NCBI RefSeq assembly: GCF_006569185.2
Contig: NZ_VIGC02000005.1
Coordinates: forward strand, 62,001-126,000
Length of the DNA: 64,000 nucleotides
Source: Litorilinea aerophila
Lineage (GTDB): Bacteria; Chloroflexota; Anaerolineae; Caldilineales; Caldilineaceae
Direction of reading: 5' to 3'
Below the pieces are notes generated by a model. It did not search any database and was not told where the DNA came from. It worked only from the letters and a program-made list of their open reading frames with translations. The first letter of the stretch is position 1. The number at the start of each line of letters is the position of its first letter. Position numbers and translations under genes: made by a program. Below are positions 27,232 through 36,090 of the stretch, piece by piece.

Positions 27232-28986
27232 ATGCTCCGAGTAAAAATCATCTGTACAATTGGCCCGGCCAGCCGTGAGCCAGAGGTGTTGACCCGGCTG
27301 ATTCAGGCAGGCATGAATGTGGCTCGCCTGAACCTGAGCCACGGAACCCACGAGTACCACCGCGCTACCATCGAGCGCATTCGCACCATTTCGGAAGAAT
27401 TGGGCAAACCCATCGCCATTCTGGCCGACCTGCAGGGACCGAAGTTGCGGGTGGGTAAGATGCAGCCCGGCGGCGTTCCCCTGCGCAAGGGGGAAGAAGT
27501 GGTCCTGACCGTCGAAGATGTGGAAGGCAAGCCCGGCCTGATCCCCATCCAGTACCAGGATCTGCCCGCCAAGGTCCGCCCGGGCGAGCGCATCCTCATC
27601 GACGATGGCCTGCTGGAGCTGGAAGTGCTCTCCAGCTCGGACAAGGAGATTCGGGCCCGGGTGGTAATCGGCGGAACCCTCACCGACAACAAGGGCATGA
27701 ACCTCCCCGACGCTTCCCTGGACATTCCGGCCCTGACGGAAAAAGACCTGGAAGATGTCCGGTTTGCCCTGAGCCAGCAGGTGGACTGGATCGCCCTCAG
27801 CTTTGTGCGCACGGCCGGGGAGGTGTTGGAGTTAAAGCAGATCATCCAGCAGGACTCCTCCTTTGGGCGGGTGCCTCCCGTCATCTCCAAAATTGAAAAG
27901 CCGGAAGCAGTGCGCAACATCGATGCCATCATCAACGCCTCGGACGCCATCATGGTGGCCCGGGGGGATCTGGGCATTGAGACCCGCCCCGAAACCGTCC
28001 CCATGGTCCAAAAGATGATCATCTCCAAGTGCCTGGCCGCGGCCAAGCCGGTGATCACCGCCACCCAGATGCTGGACTCCATGATCCGCAACCCCCGGCC
28101 CACCCGGGCCGAGGCCAGCGACGTGGCCAACGCGGTGTTGGACGGCAGCGACGCCATCATGCTCTCGGGCGAGACGGCCTCTGGCAACTACCCGGTGGAG
28201 TCGGTGGAGACCATGGTCAAAATTGCCGAAGAGGCAGAGCGGGCCCTCCTGGCCAGCGACCGCCGGGTGAAGTTCGCCAAGCCCGAGATCTACACCGCTG
28301 CCGGCGCGGTCTGCCACGCGGCCATGCAGACGGCCGAGCTCTTGAATGCCAAGGCCATCATTGCACCGACCGTCAGCGGCGCCACGGCCAAGTTCATTGC
28401 CAGCTTCCGGCCCCGGGTTCCGGTGGTGGCCGTCACCCCCAGCCCCATGGTCCAGCGGCAACTCTGCATGTACTGGGGCGTCTATCCCCTGTTGACCCGC
28501 CGCCTGAGCAACACCGACGAAGTGGTCAACGATGCCATCGCGGTGGCCCAGAAGCATGGTTATGTCAATCCAGGGGACACGGTGGTGTTGACGGCCGGGG
28601 TGGTGGGCAGCGTGCGCAGCGCCACCAACCTGATGATGGTGCGCACCATCGAGCGGGTGTTGGCCCGGGGCATTGGCCTGGGCCAGCGGGAGATCGCCGG
28701 CCGCATCGTGCGCATTAAAACCCCCCTCAACGGCGTGGAGCCGGAGATCGGGCCCCAGGACATCGTCTTTGTCGACCACGTGGACCGCTCCTGCATCAAG
28801 TTGCTGCAGCGGGCCGGCGGCCTCATCACCCGGGATTCGGGGCTGGATAGCCTGGGCGCGGTGGCTGCCGTGGAGCTGGGTCTGCCGGCCATCATCGGCG
28901 TGGATGGGGAGATCGACCAGCTGGTGGACGGCAAGCGGGTCATCCTGGATGCCACCACCGGCCAGGTGATCGAATGGAACAAATAG
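27232..28986 (+). CDS. pyk: pyruvate kinase with C-terminal PEP-utiliser-like domain
   Basis: 584 aa; ATG with GAGGA upstream. Converts PEP and ADP to pyruvate and ATP. Seen: KIICTIGPAS, MNVARLNLSHG, the IEKPEAVRNID active-site Lys segment, MVARGDLGIE, and the ITATQMLDSM motif. Residues 475-584 are an extra domain like the mobile domain of PEP synthase, as in Bacillus pyruvate kinases; its usual S-H-A motif is missing, so it is structural. Monocistronic. Confidence 0.97.
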   Translation: MLRVKIICTIGPASREPEVLTRLIQAGMNVARLNLSHGTHEYHRATIERIRTISEELGKPIAILADLQGPKLRVGKMQPGGVPLRKGEEVVLTVEDVEGKPGLIPIQYQDLPAKVRPGERILIDDGLLELEVLSSSDKEIRARVVIGGTLTDNKGMNLPDASLDIPALTEKDLEDVRFALSQQVDWIALSFVRTAGEVLELKQIIQQDSSFGRVPPVISKIEKPEAVRNIDAIINASDAIMVARGDLGIETRPETVPMVQKMIISKCLAAAKPVITATQMLDSMIRNPRPTRAEASDVANAVLDGSDAIMLSGETASGNYPVESVETMVKIAEEAERALLASDRRVKFAKPEIYTAAGAVCHAAMQTAELLNAKAIIAPTVSGATAKFIASFRPRVPVVAVTPSPMVQRQLCMYWGVYPLLTRRLSNTDEVVNDAIAVAQKHGYVNPGDTVVLTAGVVGSVRSATNLMMVRTIERVLARGIGLGQREIAGRIVRIKTPLNGVEPEIGPQDIVFVDHVDRSCIKLLQRAGGLITRDSGLDSLGAVAAVELGLPAIIGVDGEIDQLVDGKRVILDATTGQVIEWNK

Positions 28987-28987
28987 G

Positions 28988-29007
28988 GGCGGGCCTCTGT
29001 GCCCGCC
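28988..29007. terminator. hairpin between converging pyk and UMF1 genes
   Basis: GGCGGGC-ctctgt-GCCCGCC directly after the pyk stop codon, without a U-tract; similar hairpins recur in this genome segment. Confidence 0.4.
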
Positions 29008-29029
29008 TGCAGGGCCCCCGTGCCCGTGT

Positions 29030-30367
29030 TCAGATCCGCTCGGGAACGGGGTGCCCCGCCTCCCGGATGGCCCGGGGCACGTCCACCATCACCAGCAGGA
29101 TCAGCCCCAGGGCGAAAAAGACAGCAATGGAGAGGATGGCCAGCCGGTAGCTGCCGCTGAACTGGAGGGTCAGGCCGTACAAGAGGGGGCCAAGCCAGCT
29201 GGTGCCCCGCTCGCTGACTTCATACAGGCTGAAGTACTCTGCCTCCTGGCCGGTGGGAATCATCTGGGAAAAGAGGGAGCGGCTCAGGGCCTGGCTGCCC
29301 CCCAACACCACGGCAATCACCGCGGCCATGAGGAAGAACTCCCGCTCCGTCTGCAGCATCCCGTAGGCATAGACGGTCACCGCCAGCCAGATCACCAGGC
29401 TGATGACGATGGCCCGACGCGTCCCCACCCACCGGGCCACATAGCCGAAAACCAGCGCCCCCACAAAGGCGATGAACTGAACCATGAGGATCACCTGCAC
29501 CAGGGAGGCGGTCCCCATGCCCAGCACCTGGCTGCCGAACTGCGCGGCCAGCGCGATGACGGTCTGGATGCCGTCGTTGTAGAGGAGGTAGGCCACCAGA
29601 AACAGCAGCGTCTGGGGGTAGCCGGGCAGGTGTCGCAGGGTGTGGCGAAGCTGTTTGAAGCCGACGCTCCAGTAGTGTTCGCCCGGGGGCAAGGCCCGCA
29701 GGGGCTGCCGTCGCCGCAGGCTCAACAGGGGGATCACGGTGAAGATGGCCCACCAGAGGCCGGCCGAAGCCAGACAGATGCGGGCTGCGTGGCCAGTGTC
29801 GATGCCCAGGGGCTCGGCCAGAAACTGGACGAAGACCAGGTTCAAGGCCAGGAGGAGCCCACCGCCCAGGTAGCCCAACGCCCATCCCTGGGACGAGACC
29901 CGGTCCCGCTCCTCCGGCGGGGCGATGTCGGGCAGGTAGGCGTTGTAGAACACAATGGAGGCGCCAAAGCTCAGGTTGGCCAGCAGAAAGAGCACGCCTC
30001 CCAGCAGATAGCGGTCGCCGTTCAAGAAGTAGAGGCCCATGGTCGCCAGGGCGCCCACATAGGCGAAGATGCCCATGAGCTGCTTTTTGCGGTGGGAATA
30101 GTCGGCGATAGCGCCCAGGATGGGCAGGAAGAAGACCTGGAGCGCCACCGACAGGGAAACCACGTAGGGGAAGAAGGAATCGGCCAGGACGGGCAGGCCC
30201 AGGGGATACACGTACCCGGCTGCATCGGCGGCCTGCTTGGTCACAGCCGTGAGGTAGGGACCCAGGAAGACCGTCACCACGGTGGTGGAAAAGGCAGAAT
30301 TGGCCCAGTCATAGAAGTACCAGCCGATCTGCTCTCGTCGACTGTAGGCTGGCGTGGGTTGGTCCAT
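29030..30367 (-). CDS. UMF1-family (Atg22-like) MFS transporter
   Basis: 445 aa, about twelve hydrophobic segments. The N-terminal GWYFYDWANSAFSTTVVTV signature is diagnostic of the UMF1/Atg22 branch, as is FYNAYLPDIA. Substrate unknown; yeast Atg22 exports amino acids from the vacuole. The ATG at 30365-30367 has GAGGAGG 9 nt upstream. It lies downstream of glyA, separated by the glyA terminator. Confidence 0.9.
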   Translation of the reverse strand: MDQPTPAYSRREQIGWYFYDWANSAFSTTVVTVFLGPYLTAVTKQAADAAGYVYPLGLPVLADSFFPYVVSLSVALQVFFLPILGAIADYSHRKKQLMGIFAYVGALATMGLYFLNGDRYLLGGVLFLLANLSFGASIVFYNAYLPDIAPPEERDRVSSQGWALGYLGGGLLLALNLVFVQFLAEPLGIDTGHAARICLASAGLWWAIFTVIPLLSLRRRQPLRALPPGEHYWSVGFKQLRHTLRHLPGYPQTLLFLVAYLLYNDGIQTVIALAAQFGSQVLGMGTASLVQVILMVQFIAFVGALVFGYVARWVGTRRAIVISLVIWLAVTVYAYGMLQTEREFFLMAAVIAVVLGGSQALSRSLFSQMIPTGQEAEYFSLYEVSERGTSWLGPLLYGLTLQFSGSYRLAILSIAVFFALGLILLVMVDVPRAIREAGHPVPERI

Positions 30368-30495
30368 GGCGCTTCGCCTCCTCTTTCCTGGTGGAGTGCG
30401 TTTCAAGGCACTTAGGGCGTGTCAGCCGATGATTTCAATCATCGGCCCAAGGCCGGCCACGGTCTCATGTCGAGCTATCGCATACCGGCCAATTC

Positions 30496-30529
30496 AAAAA
30501 GGGGAGCACAGGAACGTGCTCCCCTTTTT
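30496..30529 (-). terminator. bidirectional-looking terminator after glyA
   Basis: Perfect 14-bp stem AAAAAGGGGAGCAC / GTGCTCCCCTTTTT with a 6-nt loop; reads as a U-tailed terminator on either strand. It sits 36 bp after the glyA stop. Confidence 0.92.
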
Positions 30530-30564
30530 CATGCCATTGTCTTCATGGTCTCGGCCGTTGCCTG

Positions 30565-31899
30565 TCAGGCGGGGACGGGGAAACGGCTGGCCATCTCCAG
30601 CACCTGGGCCCGGGTTTGCTCCTGGAGGGCCTGGTTCTGGGGGTCTCGGGCAATGGCCGCAATCCAGCGGCCGATCTGGGTGAATTCGGCCTCGCCCAGC
30701 CCCCGGGTGGTGGCGGCCGGCGTGCCCAGCCGGATGCCGCTGGTCACCATGGCGGGTCTGGGGTCGAAGGGGATCATGTTCTTGTTGCAGTGGATGCCTG
30801 CGTTGTCCAGCGCCTTTTCCACCGCCTTGCCTGTGATCTCCTCTGAATTCAGCACGCTCAGGTCCACCAACATCAGGTGGTTATCGGTGCCGCCGCTGAC
30901 GATGCGCAGCCCCTCCTCCTGCAGGGAGCGGGCCAGGGCCTGGGCGTTGGCCACCACCTGCTGCTGATAGGCCTTGAACTCGGGCCGCAGGGCCTCGCCG
31001 AAGCTGACTGCCTTGGCCGCGATGATGTGCATCAGGGGGCCGCCCTGGGTGCCAGGGAAGACAGCCCGGTCGATCTCCCGCGCGTATTCGGCCCGGCAGA
31101 GGATCAGCCCACCCCGGGGCCCTCGCAAGGTCTTGTGGGTGGTGGAGGTCACCACGTCGCAGTAGGGCACCGGATCGGGGTGCAGCCCCGCGGCGATCAA
31201 CCCGGCCACGTGGGCCATGTCCATCATCAGCTTGGCCCCCACGCTGTCCGCAATCTCCCGCAGCCGGGGGAAGTCAAAGAAGCGGGGGTAGGCGCTGGCG
31301 CCGGCCACGATCAGTTTGGGCCGCAGCTCCTCGGCCATCCGCTGCAGGTTGTCGTAGTCGATGCGCTCGGTTTCCCGGTCCACGCCATAGTGCTGGAAGT
31401 TGTACAGCTTGCCGGAGCTGTTCAGGTGGAAGCCGTGGCTGAGGTGGCCGCCGTGGTCCAGTTTGAGGGCCAGCACCGTGTCACCGGGCTTCAACAGGGC
31501 CAGGTAGACCGCTTCGTTGGCCTGGGCGCCGGAGTGGGGCTGGACGTTGGCGTGTTCGGCGCCAAAGATGGCCTTGGCCCGTTCAATGGCGATGCGCTCG
31601 GCGATGTCCACAAATTCACAGCCGCCGTAGTAGCGCTTGCCCGGATAACCTTCCGCGTATTTGTTGGTCAGGACACTGCCCATGGCTGCCAGCACGGCCG
31701 GGGAGACATAGTTCTCGCTGGCGATCAACTCGATGCCGCTGAACTGGCGTTTGCGCTCCAGCTCGATGGCCTCGTAGATTTCCGGATCCTGTTCGGCCAA
31801 AATCTCCCGGGGATCGGGGGTGTCGGTCCAGGCGTCAAAGGCAAGGGGCGACGTGTGTTCCGCCTGGTTGCCCGTTTGTAATGATGATGTGATACTCAT
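30565..31899 (-). CDS. glyA: serine hydroxymethyltransferase
   Basis: 444 aa. PLP enzyme interconverting serine and glycine with THF. Seen: [21 protein letters not shown], the [12 protein letters not shown] segment, and the PLP lysine in [14 protein letters not shown]. The ATG at 31897-31899 has AAGGAG 9 nt upstream. The promoter at 32060-32088 implies a leader of about 155 nt, whose 3' end can form a hairpin (GGAA..CAGAG / CTCTG..TTCC) just before the ribosome binding site. Confidence 0.97.
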   Translation of the reverse strand: MSITSSLQTGNQAEHTSPLAFDAWTDTPDPREILAEQDPEIYEAIELERKRQFSGIELIASENYVSPAVLAAMGSVLTNKYAEGYPGKRYYGGCEFVDIAERIAIERAKAIFGAEHANVQPHSGAQANEAVYLALLKPGDTVLALKLDHGGHLSHGFHLNSSGKLYNFQHYGVDRETERIDYDNLQRMAEELRPKLIVAGASAYPRFFDFPRLREIADSVGAKLMMDMAHVAGLIAAGLHPDPVPYCDVVTSTTHKTLRGPRGGLILCRAEYAREIDRAVFPGTQGGPLMHIIAAKAVSFGEALRPEFKAYQQQVVANAQALARSLQEEGLRIVSGGTDNHLMLVDLSVLNSEEITGKAVEKALDNAGIHCNKNMIPFDPRPAMVTSGIRLGTPAATTRGLGEAEFTQIGRWIAAIARDPQNQALQEQTRAQVLEMASRFPVPA

Positions 31900-32059
31900 C
31901 CATCCATTCTCCTTGGGAACAGAGGCTCCCTCTCTGATCGTTCCAAACACAACGCGTGGGAGGGGCAACGCGTCGAAGTCCATGGCGGTTGGAATGCGCG
32001 CCAGGGACCCTGATAGCCGGCTGCTGGAGCGGCGACCCGGCCCCGGACACACAGGTGGC

Positions 32060-32088
32060 AACATAACATGCTTTGGACAATTCGTCAA
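32060..32088 (-). promoter_or_regulatory. glyA promoter
   Basis: On the minus strand TTGACG, 17 bp, TATGTT. Predicted start near 32053. The divergent gene at 32261 has its own -10 at 32155. Confidence 0.7.
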
Positions 32089-32154
32089 TTTGATCCCGTT
32101 TTTGGCTGTCTCTTTTTCCCTGTGGCAGCCTGTGCCTGGCTGAAACACCTGTGA

Positions 32155-32160
32155 TACAAT
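32155..32160 (+). promoter_or_regulatory. -10 hexamer for the thioredoxin-like gene
   Basis: TACAAT on the plus strand; the predicted start near 32167 gives a leader of about 95 nt. The -35 region is weak. Confidence 0.4.
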
Positions 32161-32260
32161 GCCGCCATGGGGCGGGGTGTTCCACCCTGCGGTTCCCAAT
32201 GTCTACCCAATTCAGGGCCGGAGCAATCCAGGACCCGAGCTATCCAGAAACGGAGAGTTG

Positions 32261-32962
32261 ATGCCTGTGGGAGAAGATCAGGCTTCGGGCGTCACCGCCC
32301 TGCCCCTGCGAGGGGAAGCGCTGGCGTTCACCATGGCCCTGACGCCGGCAGAATATCTGTCCCAGGATACCTGCGCCGGCCGGGCAATCCACAGCCGCCT
32401 GCAGGAGGTTCGCCTCCTGCCCGAGGATCAGCACTTCTTCAACGCTTATCCGGATGTCCTCCACTGGATTGCCCTGGTCTCCGAGGACACGCCGGATACG
32501 GCCATCGTGCTCCCCATCTGGATGCGGCTGGCCCAGTGCTCGCCCCGCATCGACCTGCGCATCTGGCGGGACACAGACGATCTCTCCCTGCTGGCGCCCC
32601 TGGTCGACGACCTGGACCTGACGGAGGATCTGGCCGATGTAGAGCTGCCCCTGCTGCTCCTTTTCGATGAAGAGTGGCAATATCAGGACCGGTGGGGGCC
32701 CCATCCCCAGGCCGCTGAACCATATCTGGAAGCATGGTTGGAGCGTCATCCAGAATATGAGACCCTGGCGGAGGATGAGTCGGCTGAAGCCCAGGATGCC
32801 TATGGCCATCTGCTGGACTGCCTCACCTGGGAGATGCGGGTCTGGTACAATAGTGGCCTCAACCATGCCTGCGTGGCGGAGATCCGCTCCCTCCTGGAAA
32901 GCTGGCAATCGACCGCCGAAGAGGAGGGCGAAGATGGGACGGCGGAAGATCCGTCTGGGTGA
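32261..32962 (+). CDS. thioredoxin-fold-like protein without a CxxC motif, function unknown
   Basis: 233 aa; ATG chosen because GGAG lies 5-6 nt upstream. Residues 60-180 resemble the thioredoxin_9-type fold of some Bacillus and Chloroflexota proteins: LPIWMRLAQ.SPRIDLRI.RD, then a cis-Pro-like LADVELPLLLLFDEEW and RWGPHP. The WCxxC motif is absent, so it cannot be a standard oxidoreductase. The C-terminal 50 residues are acidic. First gene of a plausible plus-strand unit with the surface protein and thpR. Confidence 0.6.
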   Translation: MPVGEDQASGVTALPLRGEALAFTMALTPAEYLSQDTCAGRAIHSRLQEVRLLPEDQHFFNAYPDVLHWIALVSEDTPDTAIVLPIWMRLAQCSPRIDLRIWRDTDDLSLLAPLVDDLDLTEDLADVELPLLLLFDEEWQYQDRWGPHPQAAEPYLEAWLERHPEYETLAEDESAEAQDAYGHLLDCLTWEMRVWYNSGLNHACVAEIRSLLESWQSTAEEEGEDGTAEDPSG

Positions 32963-33010
32963 ATTGGGATGTAACCGAGATTTGGGCACGACACGGGGGA
33001 AGGATACGGC

Positions 33011-34129
33011 GTGAGTCAACAGCCGCACAGCAGGATGGAGACACATCCAGGAGCCGGAATCGGCCTTCGCCGCCGAAGCCGTCCCTTCCTGCTCTCCGGG
33101 ATCGCCCTGTTGATCCTGGTGCTTTCCATCTGGCCCCTCCAGGCCGCCATTGAACTCAACTACTTCCGGGCCACGTCCACCGAAAATGCAGTCCTGCTGG
33201 AGTGGAGCACCGCCCGAGAGTTCAATCTGGCTGGCTTCGAGATCCTGTGCAAGGAAGAGGGCGAGCCGGACAGCGAGTACCACGCCATTGGCTCCCGCAT
33301 CGCCCAGGGGGCGCCAGACCGGGGCGCGGTCTACAACTTCAACGTCACCAGCGGCCTGGTCTACGGCCGGCGCTACTGCTTTCGCATTCGGGAAGTGACC
33401 ACCGACGGCACCCCGGGGGAAGCCTTTGACGTCTGCGGCTACGGCCCAGGTGTCACCCCAGAGAGCGCCGAGATCGGCCAGGCCGATGTGACGCCTACGC
33501 CCACCACCATCGTGGTGGGCGGCGAAGACGTGACGCCGGCCACGCCCACGCCGACCTTCCCGGGCCAGTCGCCCCTGATCACGCCCACGGCCACGCCCAT
33601 CTCCAACAGCCCCATGTCCGACGCCGAGGCAACGGCCCAGGCAGCCGCCCTGGCCCAATTCACCCCGACGCCGACTTTCACCCCGACGTCGACCCCCACC
33701 TTTGTGCCTGGGCCGCCGACCGAAACGCCGACCTGGACGCCCACGCCCGTTTCCGAGAGTCCCGTAGCCGTTCTGCCTGTGCCGGCGATGGCTGAATCGC
33801 CGGTGGAAAGGGGAGCTGTGGGGGAACCTACGCCCACGCCCCTCTACGTGGTGGTTACCGCCACCCCCACGCCCGCGGCCCTGGCCGTGGCGCCGGCCTT
33901 TACCCCCTGGCCCACAGCCACCCCCCTGCCCGTCCAGGGGCTCAATGGCCTGCTGGCCCTGAACACCCAAAATCTCATGCTCTTGCTCCTCTGCCTGACC
34001 TTCCTCAGCGCCAGCGGTTTGGGCACCCTGGGGCTGGTCACAGTGATCATCTATCTCCGCTCCCGGGAACAGCGGGACCGATACTTCGACCGCTACCTGG
34101 ACCGCTACTGGGGTGGACGCCGTCGTTAG
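33011..34129 (+). CDS. Thr-Pro-rich surface protein with FN3-like domain and C-terminal membrane anchor
   Basis: 372 aa; GTG start with AAGGA 6 nt upstream. A signal segment (about 26-45) is followed by a fibronectin-III-like domain (45-140: FRATSTENAVLLEWSTARE, FRIREVTTDGTPG), then about 170 residues of TPTPT repeats, a transmembrane helix (about 322-350) and a basic tail. It should be displayed outside the cell and anchored at its C-terminus. Binding partner unknown. Codon use in the repeats is GC-rich like neighbours. Confidence 0.7.
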   Translation: MSQQPHSRMETHPGAGIGLRRRSRPFLLSGIALLILVLSIWPLQAAIELNYFRATSTENAVLLEWSTAREFNLAGFEILCKEEGEPDSEYHAIGSRIAQGAPDRGAVYNFNVTSGLVYGRRYCFRIREVTTDGTPGEAFDVCGYGPGVTPESAEIGQADVTPTPTTIVVGGEDVTPATPTPTFPGQSPLITPTATPISNSPMSDAEATAQAAALAQFTPTPTFTPTSTPTFVPGPPTETPTWTPTPVSESPVAVLPVPAMAESPVERGAVGEPTPTPLYVVVTATPTPAALAVAPAFTPWPTATPLPVQGLNGLLALNTQNLMLLLLCLTFLSASGLGTLGLVTVIIYLRSREQRDRYFDRYLDRYWGGRRR

Positions 34130-34170
34130 TATCGATGATGTTGAAGCCAGACTGACTCGTGATGTGACCC

Positions 34171-34770
34171 ATGCGCACTTTCATCGCCATTGAACTGCCA
34201 CCTGCCGCCCGGGCCCAGGTCCAGCGACGCCAGGAACAGGTCCGGGCCCGGTTGGCCGCCCAGGGGCTGGCCGACGTTTTCCGGTGGACGCCGGTGGAAC
34301 AGATGCACCTGACCCTGCGCTTCCTGGGCGAGACCACGTCGGCCCAGCAGGCTCAACTGGCGGCTCGCCTGGCCGCGGTGGTGGCCGGGTATGGGCCCTT
34401 CGGGCTGACGGTGTCCGGGGTGGGCTGTTTTCCCCGCTGGCAGGCGCCCCGGGTGCTCTGGCTGGGCATTCAGGGCGCATCCCAGGCCCTGGGCGCGCTC
34501 CAGGCCGAAGTGGAACAGGCGGCCCAGGAGGTCGGCTTTGTCCCAGAGGAGCGTCCTTTTTCGCCCCACCTCACCATCGCCCGCCTCCAGCGGCAGGCGG
34601 ACCGGCAGGCCCAGCGCCGGGCCGGCGAGATCCTGGCTGCCCTGGCCGCCCGGGGCGAGCCACCGGGCATCCCCTGGCCAGTGCAGGAGATCGTCCACAT
34701 GCGCAGCGACCTGCGGCCCGGTGGCCCCATCTATACCGTGTTGGGGACCTTTCGCCTGCAGGCGCCGTAA
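34171..34770 (+). CDS. thpR: RNA 2',3'-cyclic phosphodiesterase
   Basis: 199 aa. Member of the 2H phosphoesterase family: two HxTx motifs, H46LTL and H133LTI, with the MRTFIAIELP N-terminus typical of ThpR/LigT. It hydrolyses 2',3'-cyclic phosphates and can ligate tRNA halves in vitro. The ATG lacks a strong Shine-Dalgarno and lies 41 nt after the preceding stop. Confidence 0.92.
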   Translation: MRTFIAIELPPAARAQVQRRQEQVRARLAAQGLADVFRWTPVEQMHLTLRFLGETTSAQQAQLAARLAAVVAGYGPFGLTVSGVGCFPRWQAPRVLWLGIQGASQALGALQAEVEQAAQEVGFVPEERPFSPHLTIARLQRQADRQAQRRAGEILAALAARGEPPGIPWPVQEIVHMRSDLRPGGPIYTVLGTFRLQAP

Positions 34771-34917
34771 TTTTTGCAGCTCATCTCCCCAATGTGTGCG
34801 AACCTGTTTGGTTCCCTGCGAAGCTGGGGGTGGATAGCACACATTTGTGGTAGATAAGCCATTTTTCCCAGTATGAGTCCACCGTAGAAACCAGAGAGGA
34901 CATGAAGGAGGCTCCCC
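34771..34917. other. short intergenic region with inverted repeat
   Basis: AATGTGTGC (34791-34799) and GCACACATT (34837-34845) form an inverted repeat around a smaller GAACC-tgttt-GGTTC hairpin, upstream of the PARG gene. It may be a thpR 3' structure or a regulatory leader. Confidence 0.3.
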
Positions 34918-35754
34918 ATGACCACGCCCCACCAGACCCGCATCTCTAGAGATCTCGCCAGGGAGTATGGGCACCAGGCCGTCCAAATCCTGGAAGCCGG
35001 CCAGTACGTTGCCCCCTCGGGCCGGACGGTGCAGATTGGGGAACAGCTGGAACGGGCTGTGCAGGGGACCGTTTCCTATCCGCCGGATGTCTCCCTGCCC
35101 GAGGCGCAGCCGGGCCCCCACGCCACCCGCATCCAGGTGATCAACGATAGCACCCTGGCGGCTGCCCGCCTGCTCCTGGACGAGGGCCATCATCCGGCTG
35201 CCCTCAACTTTGCCTCTGCAAACCGTCCAGGCGGCGGTTTTCTCAACGGCGCCCTGGCCCAGGAAGAGTACCTGGCCCGTTCCTCCGGCCTGTACGCCTG
35301 CCTCCGGGACAACCCCATGTATGGTTTCCACCGGGCCCAGCGCAACGCCCTATACACCGACTACGTCCTGTATTCGCCCGAGGTGCCGGTCTTTCGTGGG
35401 GACGACGGCTCCCTGCTGGAGGAGCCCTACACCGTCGGCATCATCACCGCACCGGCGGTCAACGCCCGGGCGCTGCGCAAGTATGCGCCAGGTCGCAAAA
35501 AGGCGATCCTGCCGGCCATGTGGAGCCGCATCCTCAAGGTGCTGGCGGTGGGGCTGCAGCACGGCCACGACAGCCTCGTGCTGGGCGCCTGGGGCTGTGG
35601 CGCCTTCGGCAACGACAGTCGGGACATTGCCCCCCTGTTCCACCGGGCGCTGACGGAGAATTTCCAGGGGGCCTACCGCCGCATCATCTTCGCCATCCTG
35701 GATTGGTCTGAGGAAAAGCGCTACATCGGGCCGTTTGAGGAATTGTTCGGGTGA
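34918..35754 (+). CDS. bacterial poly(ADP-ribose) glycohydrolase (TIGR02452/DUF2263 macrodomain)
   Basis: 278 aa; ATG with AAGGAGG 6 nt upstream. The PARG signature GGG-x7-QEE is intact: G105-G107 and Q115-E116-E117, with E116 the expected catalytic Glu. The C-terminal LGAWGCGAFGND motif is the second ADP-ribose-binding loop. Bacterial-type PARGs cleave ADP-ribose-ribose bonds. No PARP or DarT-like transferase is in the window, so the source of ADP-ribosylation is unknown. Confidence 0.93.
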   Translation: MTTPHQTRISRDLAREYGHQAVQILEAGQYVAPSGRTVQIGEQLERAVQGTVSYPPDVSLPEAQPGPHATRIQVINDSTLAAARLLLDEGHHPAALNFASANRPGGGFLNGALAQEEYLARSSGLYACLRDNPMYGFHRAQRNALYTDYVLYSPEVPVFRGDDGSLLEEPYTVGIITAPAVNARALRKYAPGRKKAILPAMWSRILKVLAVGLQHGHDSLVLGAWGCGAFGNDSRDIAPLFHRALTENFQGAYRRIIFAILDWSEEKRYIGPFEELFG

Positions 35755-36090
35755 TGGCTCTCCTGCGAGAGCGGCAATCGGGCGGGTCACGGACCCGCCC
35801 CTACCGGGGCCTGGCGACAGCGGGCGGGCTTGCGGGAATGGGTGCCCTGTCGTAAGCGCAGCTCGCAGCTGTGCATTCGTCGCCGTGCCTTCACCCGCCT
35901 GGGGTCAATTGGGGCGAATCATGATTCGCCCTACCGGGGCTGGTGCAATCGTGCGGCTGGAGACCGCACCTACGGCAAGGGTCACCTTCCCGCGGACGGG
36001 GTGCCATGGATGCGTAGGGCGGGTCTCCGGCCCGCCAGAAGCGGCCGTTTTGACGGGGTCCTGGCATCCGCCTGAGCCTGGCACCGGCGG
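35755..36090. repeat. hairpin-rich intergenic repeat region (family 3), 336 bp
   Basis: No gene supported. Contains GGGCGGGTC-ac-GGACCCGCCC (35780-35800), GGGCGAATC-at-GATTCGCCC (35912-35931), each followed by CTACCGGGGC, and a copy of the segment at 10489-10529 (here 35878-35917). Confidence 0.75.
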
